Of a stretch of 27,869 nt of DNA, positions 8,916 to 16,451 are shown piece by piece. The stretch is from assembly GCA_040400085.1 (NCBI GenBank), contig JBBAQX010000066.1, positions 1 to 27,869 on the forward strand. Reading direction: 5' to 3'. Position 1 is the stretch's first letter. Every line of letters starts with the position of its first letter. A program made the position numbers and the translations under genes. This DNA comes from HNR sp040400085 (GTDB taxonomy: Bacteria > Actinomycetota > Actinomycetes > Actinomycetales > Microbacteriaceae). A model generated the notes under the pieces. It was not told where the DNA came from and did no database searches. It saw only the letters and a list, made by a program, of their open reading frames with translations.

Positions 8916-9581
8916 TTACTTCGAGATTCTTCTTGAGACGAGGGCCGCAATCTCGCGTAGAGTGTCCGGTGAGAGCTGTCCTCGTGCGGCGATTCGTGTC
9001 GTTCCAGCGTCGGCTAAGGCTCGCGAAAGTACGAGTTCTGCTTCGACACGGTCGACTACTTCGTGGTCGTCCCTAGTCAAGTAAGCGACAGGTACTCCCA
9101 GAGCCTCTGCAACGGCCGACAGAGTGCGGTAGTCAAGTGTGTTTCCTCCAGCGAGAGCTGCCCTCCAATCTGTTAAATTGAGCCCTGTGCCGACGTGTGA
9201 AATTTTCGATGAAACAAAATAATAACCATCGTCGTGGTCGTCAAAAAACTCGGTTAACAGGCTCAATCGACGACTAACTTCAGCGGGTGAAAGTTCTGTC
9301 ACCTCAGTTCTTCGATTGTTCTCTGTGTCGCTATCGGCTTCTACTATTGCCTCATCAAGGACGCGGGCTGAGTCCAAGTCAAGACGAGTGCATAGCGCCG
9401 TAAATTGTTCAATATCGATGTGCGCGACACCACGTAGCATCTTAGAAAGCTGAGGACGTGAGATGCCGACAGATACAGCAAGTTCGAGCGTACTGATGTC
9501 AAGTCGCGCCATCCGGCTACGGAGAATAGCCCCCACGGTGCGCGAAAGTAAGCCGGGGGTTGGCTTCGTTCCAGATGGCAT
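8916..9581 (-). CDS. XRE-family transcriptional regulator
   Basis: This is a DNA-binding regulator of 221 residues. I chose the ATG at 9581 over an in-frame TTG at 9635 because the helix-turn-helix domain begins soon after it. The XRE domain spans roughly residues 15-70 (LELAVSVGISRPQLSKMLRG). A second XRE-like helix region lies near residues 130-175 (TLSAVAEALGVPVAYLTRDD). The C-terminal helical region resembles actinobacterial XRE proteins paired with ImmA-type proteases. It is divergent from mpaB, sharing a spacer of about 360 bases that contains a palindrome and an imperfect inverted repeat, so it may repress both itself and the daptide operon. That control is inferred. Confidence 0.85.
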   Translation of the reverse strand: MPSGTKPTPGLLSRTVGAILRSRMARLDISTLELAVSVGISRPQLSKMLRGVAHIDIEQFTALCTRLDLDSARVLDEAIVEADSDTENNRRTEVTELSPAEVSRRLSLLTEFFDDHDDGYYFVSSKISHVGTGLNLTDWRAALAGGNTLDYRTLSAVAEALGVPVAYLTRDDHEVVDRVEAELVLSRALADAGTTRIAARGQLSPDTLREIAALVSRRISK

Positions 9582-9943
9582 ATAACAATACTGCCATGTG
9601 ACCCTTATAAATCCAAAATAGCCTGATTGTCTCAATTTGGATTAATATGATCCATATGGAACAATCATATTCTAGTGTCCGATCGCTGAATTGTGAGGTT
9701 GAGGCAACCAGGGAATAAAGGGTAGTGCTAGACAGGGTCTCCATTGCGTGAACGCATATGCACTAGGAGACATGTTCTTAGTCGTGCCATTTTATTTCGC
9801 TACCTCAGTAGGTGTATATGCGTCAGCGCCAGGAGAAAGAAAATTTGACGATTTTCCAAAAGCAAGCTTATTTTCTGGGATAAAAATTATATTCCAGTTC
9901 CGAAAAAATAATTTCATGAATTAATTTAGACAAAGGATGTCCT
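9582..9943. promoter_or_regulatory. Divergent regulatory region between the XRE regulator and the daptide operon
   Basis: This spacer is AT-rich. It contains the perfect palindrome TCCATATGGA at 9651-9660, an inverted repeat (arms 9746-9763 and 9812-9829), and a possible promoter for mpaB (TTGACG at 9845-9850 and TATTTT at 9869-9874, 18-base spacer). A 50-codon open frame at 9772-9924 (plus strand), with a hydrophobic start, is possible but weak. These are sequence observations; operator function is inferred from the divergent regulator. Confidence 0.5.
9746..9829. repeat. Imperfect inverted repeat upstream of mpaB
   Basis: The reverse complement of 9746-9763 (GTGCATATGCGTTCACGC) matches GTGTATATGCGTCAGCGC at 9812-9829 in 14 of 18 positions, with a 48-base loop. 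It could be a pair of operator half-sites or a long-range hairpin in the mRNA leader. Confidence 0.4.
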
Positions 9944-10984
9944 GTGGATAGTGACGCAAGAACAAAACTCGAAGCGTGCGTTGTTCGTGAGTGGATTACC
10001 GGTGAATTTCAGGAATGTCGGCGCATCTTCTTTTTGGATCCTGGGGCCTCAATTCATGACCTTGAAAAGGTTTTTAGTTCAGGCGATGCGGTGCTACTCC
10101 CTTCAGAATTTGACGTGAATTATGAAGCGGTAAAAACCATTTCCTTTGGTGGTCAAATGCTTGAAGCTGGAGATGAGTTCTTTTTTGGTAAACAGTGTGT
10201 CGAACTTCAGGACTACCTTTCAGCCGCGTTTGTGGAAATAGTCACGTCCACAGTTGTCCGTTTCTTTGACGAAGACGGCTGGCAGGCTTTTCTAGACGAT
10301 GCTGACCTTGCGCGGTACACTGGTGTGTTTCCTTCATCTTTGCTTGATCGGCACGTGCTCTTAGCTGATAGGGAAGCGCTTTCTAAGCCATTTGAATTGA
10401 ACGTCCCACGCTCTATAAGGTTGAGCGCAGACGGCACTATCAGCCTTGGGCTTCAGGGTAAAGAACTTGGCCGGCTACAGGATCTACAGACTCTACTGGA
10501 GACTCCTGTTCCTAACATAGCTATGTTGTCCGGAGAGGTGGCTACCAGAAGCATAGAAGCTGGTTTAGCTTCCCGCTCCTGGATCGAACGATACTTCAAT
10601 GCTATCGATCTCATGAAAATGCTTCGATTAGAAAACGGTCGCTCAAAAATATCAGGCTTTGGATGGTCATATGTTGAGGACGGACAATCGGACTCAGATC
10701 CCTTGGCCAGTGACCCCTTCCTGTTCGAGTCCTCCAAAGGTCTAATGCTCGCCGACATCACAAGTTTACGACGTCAGTTGTTGACACCCCATGCAGCTAG
10801 TGTTGTCGCTATTGTGCAAACCTCAAGTTCGTCCGAGCTCGCAACGGAAAGAGTGGCTGAATATCTTAATGTCTCCACGGAGAAAGCTGCCGCCATGTGT
10901 TTTGAAGCCAGCCAAGAACTGAATGTCCACTTAGGCAACCTCAATAATGTTGCACACGTTAGCTTGATAGTGGGTGAGAGGTGA
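9944..10984 (+). CDS. mpaB: Daptide biosynthesis RiPP recognition protein
   Basis: This 346-residue protein has no enzyme motif I can see. Its position at the head of a daptide operon, its size and its composition match MpaB, the protein with a RiPP recognition element that binds precursor leaders and presents them to the modifying enzymes. A C-terminal segment around residues 293-330 (ATERVAEYLNVSTEKAAAMC) looks like a winged-helix element, consistent with leader binding. The GTG start is preceded by AAAGGA seven bases away. Its stop overlaps the aminotransferase start as GTGA, implying coupled translation. The identification depends mainly on context with mpaD, mpaC, mpaM and the precursors. 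Confidence 0.75.
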   Translation: MDSDARTKLEACVVREWITGEFQECRRIFFLDPGASIHDLEKVFSSGDAVLLPSEFDVNYEAVKTISFGGQMLEAGDEFFFGKQCVELQDYLSAAFVEIVTSTVVRFFDEDGWQAFLDDADLARYTGVFPSSLLDRHVLLADREALSKPFELNVPRSIRLSADGTISLGLQGKELGRLQDLQTLLETPVPNIAMLSGEVATRSIEAGLASRSWIERYFNAIDLMKMLRLENGRSKISGFGWSYVEDGQSDSDPLASDPFLFESSKGLMLADITSLRRQLLTPHAASVVAIVQTSSSSELATERVAEYLNVSTEKAAAMCFEASQELNVHLGNLNNVAHVSLIVGER

Positions 10985-12243
10985 ATAAATCGAATGCGTT
11001 GTGGGCCTCCTTGGTTCCTGCAGATACCGTATTTATGGAAAAGGATGTCGCTATCGGAGCTAAAGGCCATCGCATTGAATATGCAGATGGTTCTACCCGT
11101 CTTTGCGCTACAAGTGGTCTGTGGAATGTTCCCCTGGGTTATGGAAATCCGGTTATTTCAGATGCTGTGACTAAGGCTATGCATGACGCATCGTACCTAT
11201 CTCTTTTCAGGGTGCCCCATCGTTATGCCGAGGATGCCGCGGAGGCTCTAATTGAAGTTGCAAACCCGAGGCGATATAAGCGGGTGATCTTCTCAACTTC
11301 GGGTGGTGCAGCCAATGATGCCGCTATGAAACTATGTCGACAGTACTGGAACCAGAATGGTAACAGTTCGCGCTCTATAGTCGTAGGTTTGAGGGGCAGC
11401 TATCACGGGACGATGTACGGCAGTCACGCGCTAAGTGGTGATGATTTATTGCAATCGGCATACTCAGTTGACCGTCGTTCAATCAGGCATGTTGCTCATC
11501 ACGATGAGGGAGAACAGCTGGAGACGCTCCTGAAACGAGAAGGCTCACGGGTTGCAGCAGTTGTAGTCGAGCCGGTGTTAGGTAGTGGTGCCTATGCGCT
11601 TTCTGGAACTTTCGTTGATCGGCTCCTTTCTCTGCGCGAAAAATATGGCTTCCTAATTGTGGCAGATGAGGTTGCAACAGGATTCGGCAGAACCGGTTCG
11701 ATGTTTTCGACAGATCAGTGGGCTGATTCACCAGATATTTTGATTTTGTCAAAAGCACTTACAAACGGCGCTATGGGTGCCGCTGCCCTACTTATTGGCG
11801 AACGTGTTGCTTTTGGCTTTTCCCGGGGGGGCTTTACCTTTGTGCATGGTGAAACCCAGGCGGGAACTCCTGTGTGTGCAGCTGCAATCGTTGCAGTTCT
11901 AGAAGAGCTGCAACGCATCGATGTGGAATCAACCTCGCGTAAACTTGCTGCCAATCTTTCTCGGATGGCTGAGTCGTTGAAGTCAGATGGAATGATCGCA
12001 GACGTTAGGGGTAAGGGTTGCTTTCTTGGTCTCGGACTCAGAAAAGACGACGGGAGTAAGCTGAGCACGCACGAGACACTGCGGCTTGTTGCGACCATTG
12101 CCAATCATGGGGTTGTAGTGCAGCCAGGACCGAGTTCGATTGAGCTAATTCCTGCTTATGGATTTCAAAGAGATGAGATCGATGAAGTAGATAAAGCTCT
12201 GCGTTCAAGTATAAAGCACCTACATGGAGTTGAGGGTGAGTAG
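10981..12243 (+). CDS. mpaD: Daptide-type RiPP biosynthesis aminotransferase
   Basis: This class III PLP aminotransferase (420 residues) is a distant relative of ArgD. In daptide biosynthesis it aminates the C-terminal ketone left after oxidative decarboxylation of threonine, producing a terminal 1,2-diaminopropane unit. The PLP lysine is Lys258 in LSKALTNG, Asp229 in VADEVATG contacts the pyridine nitrogen, and STSGGAANDAAMK (residues 105-117) is the phosphate-binding loop. The GTG start overlaps the mpaB stop by four bases, and its 3' end overlaps the dehydrogenase gene. It is too divergent from argD to be a recent duplicate of it. The amino donor is unknown. Confidence 0.85.
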   Translation: MNKSNALWASLVPADTVFMEKDVAIGAKGHRIEYADGSTRLCATSGLWNVPLGYGNPVISDAVTKAMHDASYLSLFRVPHRYAEDAAEALIEVANPRRYKRVIFSTSGGAANDAAMKLCRQYWNQNGNSSRSIVVGLRGSYHGTMYGSHALSGDDLLQSAYSVDRRSIRHVAHHDEGEQLETLLKREGSRVAAVVVEPVLGSGAYALSGTFVDRLLSLREKYGFLIVADEVATGFGRTGSMFSTDQWADSPDILILSKALTNGAMGAAALLIGERVAFGFSRGGFTFVHGETQAGTPVCAAAIVAVLEELQRIDVESTSRKLAANLSRMAESLKSDGMIADVRGKGCFLGLGLRKDDGSKLSTHETLRLVATIANHGVVVQPGPSSIELIPAYGFQRDEIDEVDKALRSSIKHLHGVEGE

Positions 12244-13420
12244 TAGATTTCGTGGGCGTGTTCCGACAATGTGGTATGGATCTGAAATAACCCAGCGGAT
12301 AACGAAGCGACTAACGGAGGGTTATGACGCTTTAGTCATTGCTGATGAGGCAATAGCGGGTACTTTGCAGCTAGGGCAGCTAGGGAGAGTTATCGAAGTT
12401 AATGCTTCATCGCTTGATTCGAATGCCGTTGTCAATATTGCGCATGCAATCTCGCATCGACGCCCACACAAAGTAGTGGCAGTAGGCGGCGGAGCTGTTC
12501 TTGATGCAACCAAAATAGCTGCGCTGGCCATAGACGATGGAAGAATGTTCGACTTTGCGATCAATCATGCGCGTCGTTCAGCGCTTACACTCCTGCCGCA
12601 CAGTCAACCCCCTGTAGACGTGATTGCTATTCCGACAACTCTGGGAACTTCGTCGGAAACTAACAGTGTTGCCATTCTTAAATGCTCAAGAGGGTTCCGA
12701 CTCATAGTTGGGCGATCATTGAGGCCACGACACTCAATCCTCGATTCGGAAAACTTGATGTCGCTCTCTGTCGAGTCAGTCTTGGAGGGAAGTTTTGAAG
12801 CTTTCTTGAGGGTAGCTGGTATTAGCACCAGCCCCTTGAGGAGCCCGAGAGCATATCAGGACGCGATTACTATTGGTGGGGCCTTGATTTATGCTGCGAG
12901 TATGGATGCTTCGTCTAGACAGGGTAGGTTACGCATTGCACGGTTGAGTGCCGCTACTCAACGCACAGGAGCGCTCTTTAGCCGAGATCCGTATGGCGCT
13001 CGGCACTGGTACCTTGCGAATGAAGTCTCCTACCACCTTGGTACGCGGAAGATGCCAGCATCAGCAGCAATTATTTCTGCCGTGTGGAAGCGAATACTGC
13101 GGGGAGATCTTCGTTGGGGCGACAGGGAGAGTCTTCAGCGTTTTTGGAGCGGTGCCTCACACGGACAAGAGCTACCTCACGATCCAGTGGCAGGGATTAT
13201 CGCGCTGATGGACCGTTGGGGGGTACGACGCGCAGCACCGCCGAGTTTCAAGGTTGTAGACAGGATAGCTGCCGCCGTGGAACAATCCTGGGGCAACCGG
13301 CATCCAATGCTTAGGGGAATAAGAGTAGTGGATGTGCTCGATATCTTACAGGATTCCTGCTGGGATAAATTTGGCCGGGAAATATCCCCGACCATCCCTT
13401 ATCTAGCGGAAAGGAGGTGA
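12224..13420 (+). CDS. mpaC: Daptide-type RiPP biosynthesis dehydrogenase (oxidative decarboxylase)
   Basis: This protein (398 residues) has the iron-type alcohol dehydrogenase/dehydroquinate synthase fold. The dinucleotide-binding motif is VVAVGGGAVLDATKIAA (GGG at 88-90), and IPTTLGTSSETN (136-147) is the family's PTTxGTxSE signature. In daptides MpaC oxidises the side-chain hydroxyl of the C-terminal Thr, and the resulting beta-keto acid loses CO2. Some canonical metal-ligand positions of iron alcohol dehydrogenases are not obviously kept. A GTG at 12236, six bases after GGAG, is a credible alternative start giving four fewer residues. The stop TGA forms the end of a perfect ribosome-binding site for the first precursor, so enzyme and precursor translation are probably linked. 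Confidence 0.83.
   Translation: MELRVSSRFRGRVPTMWYGSEITQRITKRLTEGYDALVIADEAIAGTLQLGQLGRVIEVNASSLDSNAVVNIAHAISHRRPHKVVAVGGGAVLDATKIAALAIDDGRMFDFAINHARRSALTLLPHSQPPVDVIAIPTTLGTSSETNSVAILKCSRGFRLIVGRSLRPRHSILDSENLMSLSVESVLEGSFEAFLRVAGISTSPLRSPRAYQDAITIGGALIYAASMDASSRQGRLRIARLSAATQRTGALFSRDPYGARHWYLANEVSYHLGTRKMPASAAIISAVWKRILRGDLRWGDRESLQRFWSGASHGQELPHDPVAGIIALMDRWGVRRAAPPSFKVVDRIAAAVEQSWGNRHPMLRGIRVVDVLDILQDSCWDKFGREISPTIPYLAERR
13411..13420 (+). promoter_or_regulatory. Perfect 10-base Shine-Dalgarno sequence for mpaA1, overlapping the mpaC stop
   Basis: AAGGAGGTGA is fully complementary to the 16S rRNA 3' end and lies six bases before the precursor ATG. The mpaC stop codon is its last three bases. 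The third precursor has GGAGGTGA at 13753-13760. Such strong sites fit abundant precursor synthesis and support these short genes as real. Confidence 0.85.
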
Positions 13421-13425
13421 AATAT

Positions 13426-13557
13426 ATGGACGAAACTATTGGATTTCAGTTGCGGTTCGAAGAACTCGACGAAATGGATGCCCTTGGTTGGGAGGCCTTC
13501 TATGAAGGAGTACTTGTGGGCCTTGGCATAATGGGCGCGGTTGCTGCTGCAACTTAG
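13426..13557 (+). CDS. mpaA: Daptide-type RiPP precursor peptide 1 (43 aa)
   Basis: This is a 43-residue peptide starting at ATG 13426, behind a perfect ribosome-binding site. The acidic leader contains FEELDEMDAL (11-20), shared with the other two precursors. The hydrophobic C-terminal part ends GVLVGLGIMGAVAAAT (28-43), with small-residue spacing typical of membrane-active helices. There is no cysteine or serine, which argues against a lanthipeptide or thiopeptide. The terminal Thr43 is the expected substrate of MpaC, MpaD and MpaM, giving a dimethylated diamine end. The leader cleavage site is unknown; it probably lies near the Met-Asp-Ala-Leu segment or the following Trp. Confidence 0.85.
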   Translation: MDETIGFQLRFEELDEMDALGWEAFYEGVLVGLGIMGAVAAAT

Positions 13558-13593
13558 GCTTATCAAATACAGTACAACGTAATTAGGAGAAAA

Positions 13594-13719
13594 ATGGAAT
13601 CAAATATGCACAAGCTAGGGTTTGTCGAGCTTGAACCGATGGATGCACTTAATAACTCGGTGGATTTCACTCGCGGTCTCGCAATTGGTTTGATTATTGG
13701 TTCAATCGCACTGACCTGA
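13594..13719 (+). CDS. mpaA: Daptide-type RiPP precursor peptide 2 (41 aa)
   Basis: This 41-residue peptide begins at ATG 13594 after AGGAGA. Its leader motif is FVELEPMDAL (10-19), aligned with FEELDEMDAL of precursor 1. The core-like region starts with polar NNSVDFTR and ends GLAIGLIIGSIALT (28-41), again with a C-terminal threonine and GxxxG spacing. No cysteine is present. The core sequence differs strongly from the other two while the leader is kept, as expected when one enzyme set processes several products. It lies 36 bases after precursor 1 in an AT-rich spacer. Confidence 0.85.
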   Translation: MESNMHKLGFVELEPMDALNNSVDFTRGLAIGLIIGSIALT

Positions 13720-13763
13720 TATATTCCATAATAATTATATATACAACTATATGGAGGTGAAAT

Positions 13764-13883
13764 ATGCAAGATAAAGTGCTTGAATTCGTTGAGCTCGACC
13801 GAATGGATACTCCACTTGAATGGTGGGAGCATGTGAAATACATTGTAGCCATCGGTGTTGCGACGGCGGCAATCGCGACATAG
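13764..13883 (+). CDS. mpaA: Daptide-type RiPP precursor peptide 3 (39 aa)
   Basis: This 39-residue peptide begins at ATG 13764 behind GGAGGTGA. The leader motif is FVELDRMDTP (8-17), followed by LEWWEHVKY, giving a Trp-rich, charged start to the core. The hydrophobic end is IVAIGVATAAIAT (27-39), with the terminal threonine retained. The upstream sequence resembles that of precursor 1 (GGAGGTGAAATAT in both), suggesting the three genes arose by tandem duplication and core divergence. A stem-loop at 13890-13919 follows immediately. Confidence 0.85.
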   Translation: MQDKVLEFVELDRMDTPLEWWEHVKYIVAIGVATAAIAT

Positions 13884-13889
13884 TAAATG

Positions 13890-13919
13890 GGGTGCGGGCG
13901 GGTTATAGCGCTCGCACCC
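13890..13919 (+). terminator. Stem-loop between the precursor genes and mpaM (possible attenuator)
   Basis: GGGTGCGGGCG (13890-13900) pairs with CGCTCGCACCC (13909-13919) over 11 positions, one of them G-U, with an 8-base loop. Only a short CTTTT follows at 13926-13930, so termination would be partial. It may lower enzyme relative to precursor expression or protect the precursor mRNA 3' end. Confidence 0.55.
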
Positions 13920-13951
13920 TGTAACGGCTTTTAATGACAGGAAAAATTTCA

Positions 13952-14779
13952 ATGTTGGGTAATGTTACGGAATCTGTAATGACTAGGTTGAAGGAGCTGA
14001 ATGCGATTCCGGAGCCTCAGGATCTTTATTCTGGTTCGGGAGCGGACTTCTATGACCGACTTGTGGGTCCCGAGCGGACTGAGGTGAGAGAGGTGTTAGC
14101 CTTAGCGCGGAAGCGCGGTGGTGCAGTTCTCGATATAGCTGCTGGGAGTGGGCGGCTTACAATTCCGCTTGTTCGAAGCGGAATAAAAGTAACGGCTGTA
14201 GACCTCTCGCCGGATATGCTTTCTCGTCTTCGTCACGCGCTGCCAAATGAACCACTCTTAGAAAGTGTTGTAGCTGACATGTGCGATTTCACTCTGGAAA
14301 ACCGCTACGACCTTGCAATGATTGGTGCAACATCAATCACTCTCCTGGATCGGAATGATAGGTTCCGTCTCTATGCGAACGTACAACGTCATCTTTCTGT
14401 GGGCGGAGTTTTCGCGTGCACGATCGCTGGATCAATTGCGAGCGAATCGTTAAGCGTGACAATCGACAAGTTTGTCGAAGTTGAAGGAAAAGACGGACCT
14501 GAAGAGTATATATTCTCCCAACAGTCCGTTGATGGAGGAACGGCCCGGATCATCAATTGGGTTCGCGTAACTGAGCTACTTAGGGGAGGTTCTGTCTCGA
14601 TTCTGACTAGCCGTCTGAGAGTGCTTAGTCATGAGACTCTATCGATGGAACTTGTTGAAGCGGGTTTTCGTAAACCAACGGTGAGCCAGATTCGTTCTAA
14701 GGCGAAGGCAGATATCCTACTTCTTACAACTTGCATAGCAGAACAGCGCGAGGAGAAAGACGATAATGTCTCCAAATAA
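13952..14779 (+). CDS. mpaM: Daptide-type RiPP biosynthesis SAM-dependent methyltransferase
   Basis: This is a class I methyltransferase of 275 residues. The SAM-binding motif I is VLDIAAGSGR (residues 59-68), followed by VTAVDLSPDML, whose Asp84 should bind the ribose. In the daptide pathway MpaM dimethylates the new C-terminal amine, giving N2,N2-dimethyl-1,2-propanediamine. An ATG at 13934 would add six residues but has no ribosome-binding site; AGGAAA at 13939-13944 favours 13952. It follows the precursor stem-loop and overlaps mpaP by 14 bases. Confidence 0.82.
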   Translation: MLGNVTESVMTRLKELNAIPEPQDLYSGSGADFYDRLVGPERTEVREVLALARKRGGAVLDIAAGSGRLTIPLVRSGIKVTAVDLSPDMLSRLRHALPNEPLLESVVADMCDFTLENRYDLAMIGATSITLLDRNDRFRLYANVQRHLSVGGVFACTIAGSIASESLSVTIDKFVEVEGKDGPEEYIFSQQSVDGGTARIINWVRVTELLRGGSVSILTSRLRVLSHETLSMELVEAGFRKPTVSQIRSKAKADILLLTTCIAEQREEKDDNVSK

Positions 14780-16436
14780 TATGCGCAGCCGTCGTCGGAC
14801 ACCTAATGGTGGACCGTTAAACTTGGATAGTCGCTTGACTCTGGGGCCTGGGGTTACCTTTGAGGAGACAACAACGGGCGTCTCCTGGACCGTTATAACC
14901 GACGGAGTTCCATCGTCACGAGTATCCCCTGCGGTAGTCGCTTTGCTCTCCGCAATGGATGGAGATTCCACAGTAAAAGAACTGCACTCTCGCTTTGGTG
15001 GATCTGAGTCCCAGGATGATTTCCTGACTTTGTTGGAAAGGTTTCGGAGAAACGGGCTTACGGACTGCTTCGCCCGTAAGAAGCCATCCCATTTTAAGTT
15101 CATGCCTCCGCTTTCACTCCAGATCGCTACTTTGCGTGCTCCAGCATTATTTACCTGGATGGATCGTATAACTCGTCCAATTATGCGACGTCCAGCGTTG
15201 GTTCTGATCTCTGGTATTTTTGTTTTAGGGCTGGTTGCCTCAGCGTTTCAAAGCGTTCAGATAATTAGCTTGATGGTGAGTCCGATTCCGTTTTTCAGCC
15301 TTGTGGCGCTCCTGCTTCTGCTATCTTTCTTGACCGTTCTACATGAAAGTGCGCATGGTCTCGCCCTTACAAGATATGGCGGCAAGCCTAGTCGAGCAGG
15401 TTTCATGATTTTTTATCTTACTCCAGCATTCTTCGTTGACGTGACAGACGGTTGGCGACTAACGGATCGATGGAAACGTGTCGTGATTGCCCTTGCCGGA
15501 CCTGCCGTCCATGCCGTCATTGGTGCTGTGTGTGCAATAATTGCCATTGTTGCAGTAGAACCTGCCGTACACCAAATGCTTTTGGTTCTTGCAGTAGCTT
15601 GTTACGGTATTGTGGTGGTAAATTTAATTCCATTTGTGCGTTTCGATGGATACATTGCGTTCATGAGCGCGCTTGATGAACCGAATCTTCGAGTGCGGAC
15701 AATGGCAGACGGTGCAGCTTGGTTAAAACATTTTTTGTACGGGGGCCTTCGACCAGCCAAAAATTTTAATAGGTCATGGTCTGTTGTTTTTGGCCTCGCA
15801 AGTCTTTTTGCTCCTGTCGCTTTGGTCTTGTTTGCGGTATATCGGATCGTCGGCTTAGTGCCGGGCGGAAATATAGCTTTTGCTCTCCTTGTAATTGCTC
15901 TAGAGGTCTCAGTCTGTATGATCGCATTGGTCATTCTCTATCGCGCGCTCTCACGAGTACTAAAGTCTGGTATTTCCCCTTGGAGATTTTGGTGTGTCAA
16001 CATGTCAATCCTCCTTGCATTTATTGTTGCAGGACTGACAATATCGGTACCAAATTACGCAACCGTTGGGTTTGCCGTTGAAGGAAAACAGGTGGATCTT
16101 GTGCAAAGCTTGCAGGGGCTCGAGTCGGAGATTCCGGATGGAGCGCATGTTCGGCTAATGAGTAACGGGATTCTCGCGAGTGCTGTCGTGGGGGAAGGTG
16201 TAGCCCGATCTAGGCCACCGCAGCCAGTTGAGGTCCCCATGGAAACTTTTTTTCCGGTGGAGTTTGGTGGGGTTATGCTCTCGGCATCAATTGTAGGTAC
16301 CGTAGATGTCGCTGATTCTGCTTGGGCTTTGCCTTCTTTCGGTCAAGCGCAGGTTGATTTGGGGGTGGTCCCATTGTGGAAGGCAATTTGGGACTCCGCT
16401 GTAATTCGGCCGCTGGGCATCGAAAGAACTGATTAG
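14766..16436 (+). CDS. mpaP: Daptide biosynthesis intramembrane metalloprotease (PqqD-like N-terminus plus M50)
   Basis: This 556-residue membrane protein probably removes the leader of modified precursors. Residues 30-105 look like a PqqD-type leader-binding domain (VSPAVVALLSAMDGDSTVKEL). About ten transmembrane segments follow. The site-2-protease motif HESAH (193-197) sits inside a hydrophobic segment, with the third zinc ligand in RFDGY (Asp294), as in M50 peptidases. A soluble, beta-rich tail of about 100 residues follows and probably faces the outside. The fusion of a leader-binding module to an intramembrane protease fits a RiPP maturation role. The ATG overlaps the mpaM stop region and is preceded by GAGGAG. 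Confidence 0.82.
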   Translation: MSPNNMRSRRRTPNGGPLNLDSRLTLGPGVTFEETTTGVSWTVITDGVPSSRVSPAVVALLSAMDGDSTVKELHSRFGGSESQDDFLTLLERFRRNGLTDCFARKKPSHFKFMPPLSLQIATLRAPALFTWMDRITRPIMRRPALVLISGIFVLGLVASAFQSVQIISLMVSPIPFFSLVALLLLLSFLTVLHESAHGLALTRYGGKPSRAGFMIFYLTPAFFVDVTDGWRLTDRWKRVVIALAGPAVHAVIGAVCAIIAIVAVEPAVHQMLLVLAVACYGIVVVNLIPFVRFDGYIAFMSALDEPNLRVRTMADGAAWLKHFLYGGLRPAKNFNRSWSVVFGLASLFAPVALVLFAVYRIVGLVPGGNIAFALLVIALEVSVCMIALVILYRALSRVLKSGISPWRFWCVNMSILLAFIVAGLTISVPNYATVGFAVEGKQVDLVQSLQGLESEIPDGAHVRLMSNGILASAVVGEGVARSRPPQPVEVPMETFFPVEFGGVMLSASIVGTVDVADSAWALPSFGQAQVDLGVVPLWKAIWDSAVIRPLGIERTD

Positions 16437-16451
16437 AAATGGAACAGAGAA

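Noticed and set aside
8403..9581. Classical toxin-antitoxin pair
   Set aside because: The second gene has an HEFGH metalloprotease motif of the ImmA/IrrE type rather than a toxin fold, so a protease-regulated repressor is the better reading.
10981..12243. Second acetylornithine aminotransferase produced by argD duplication
   Set aside because: Although it is in the same class III family, the motifs and overall sequence diverge widely from the local ArgD, and its operon partners are RiPP enzymes.
13726..13754. RNA thermometer-like hairpin masking the third precursor's ribosome-binding site
   Set aside because: Only CCATA/TATGG pair, over a 19-base AT-rich loop; too weak to claim.
13426..13883. 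Lanthipeptide, lasso or thiopeptide cluster
   Set aside because: The precursors contain no cysteine and almost no serine, and no LanB/LanM, cyclodehydratase or lasso-cyclase gene is present; the enzyme set fits daptides.
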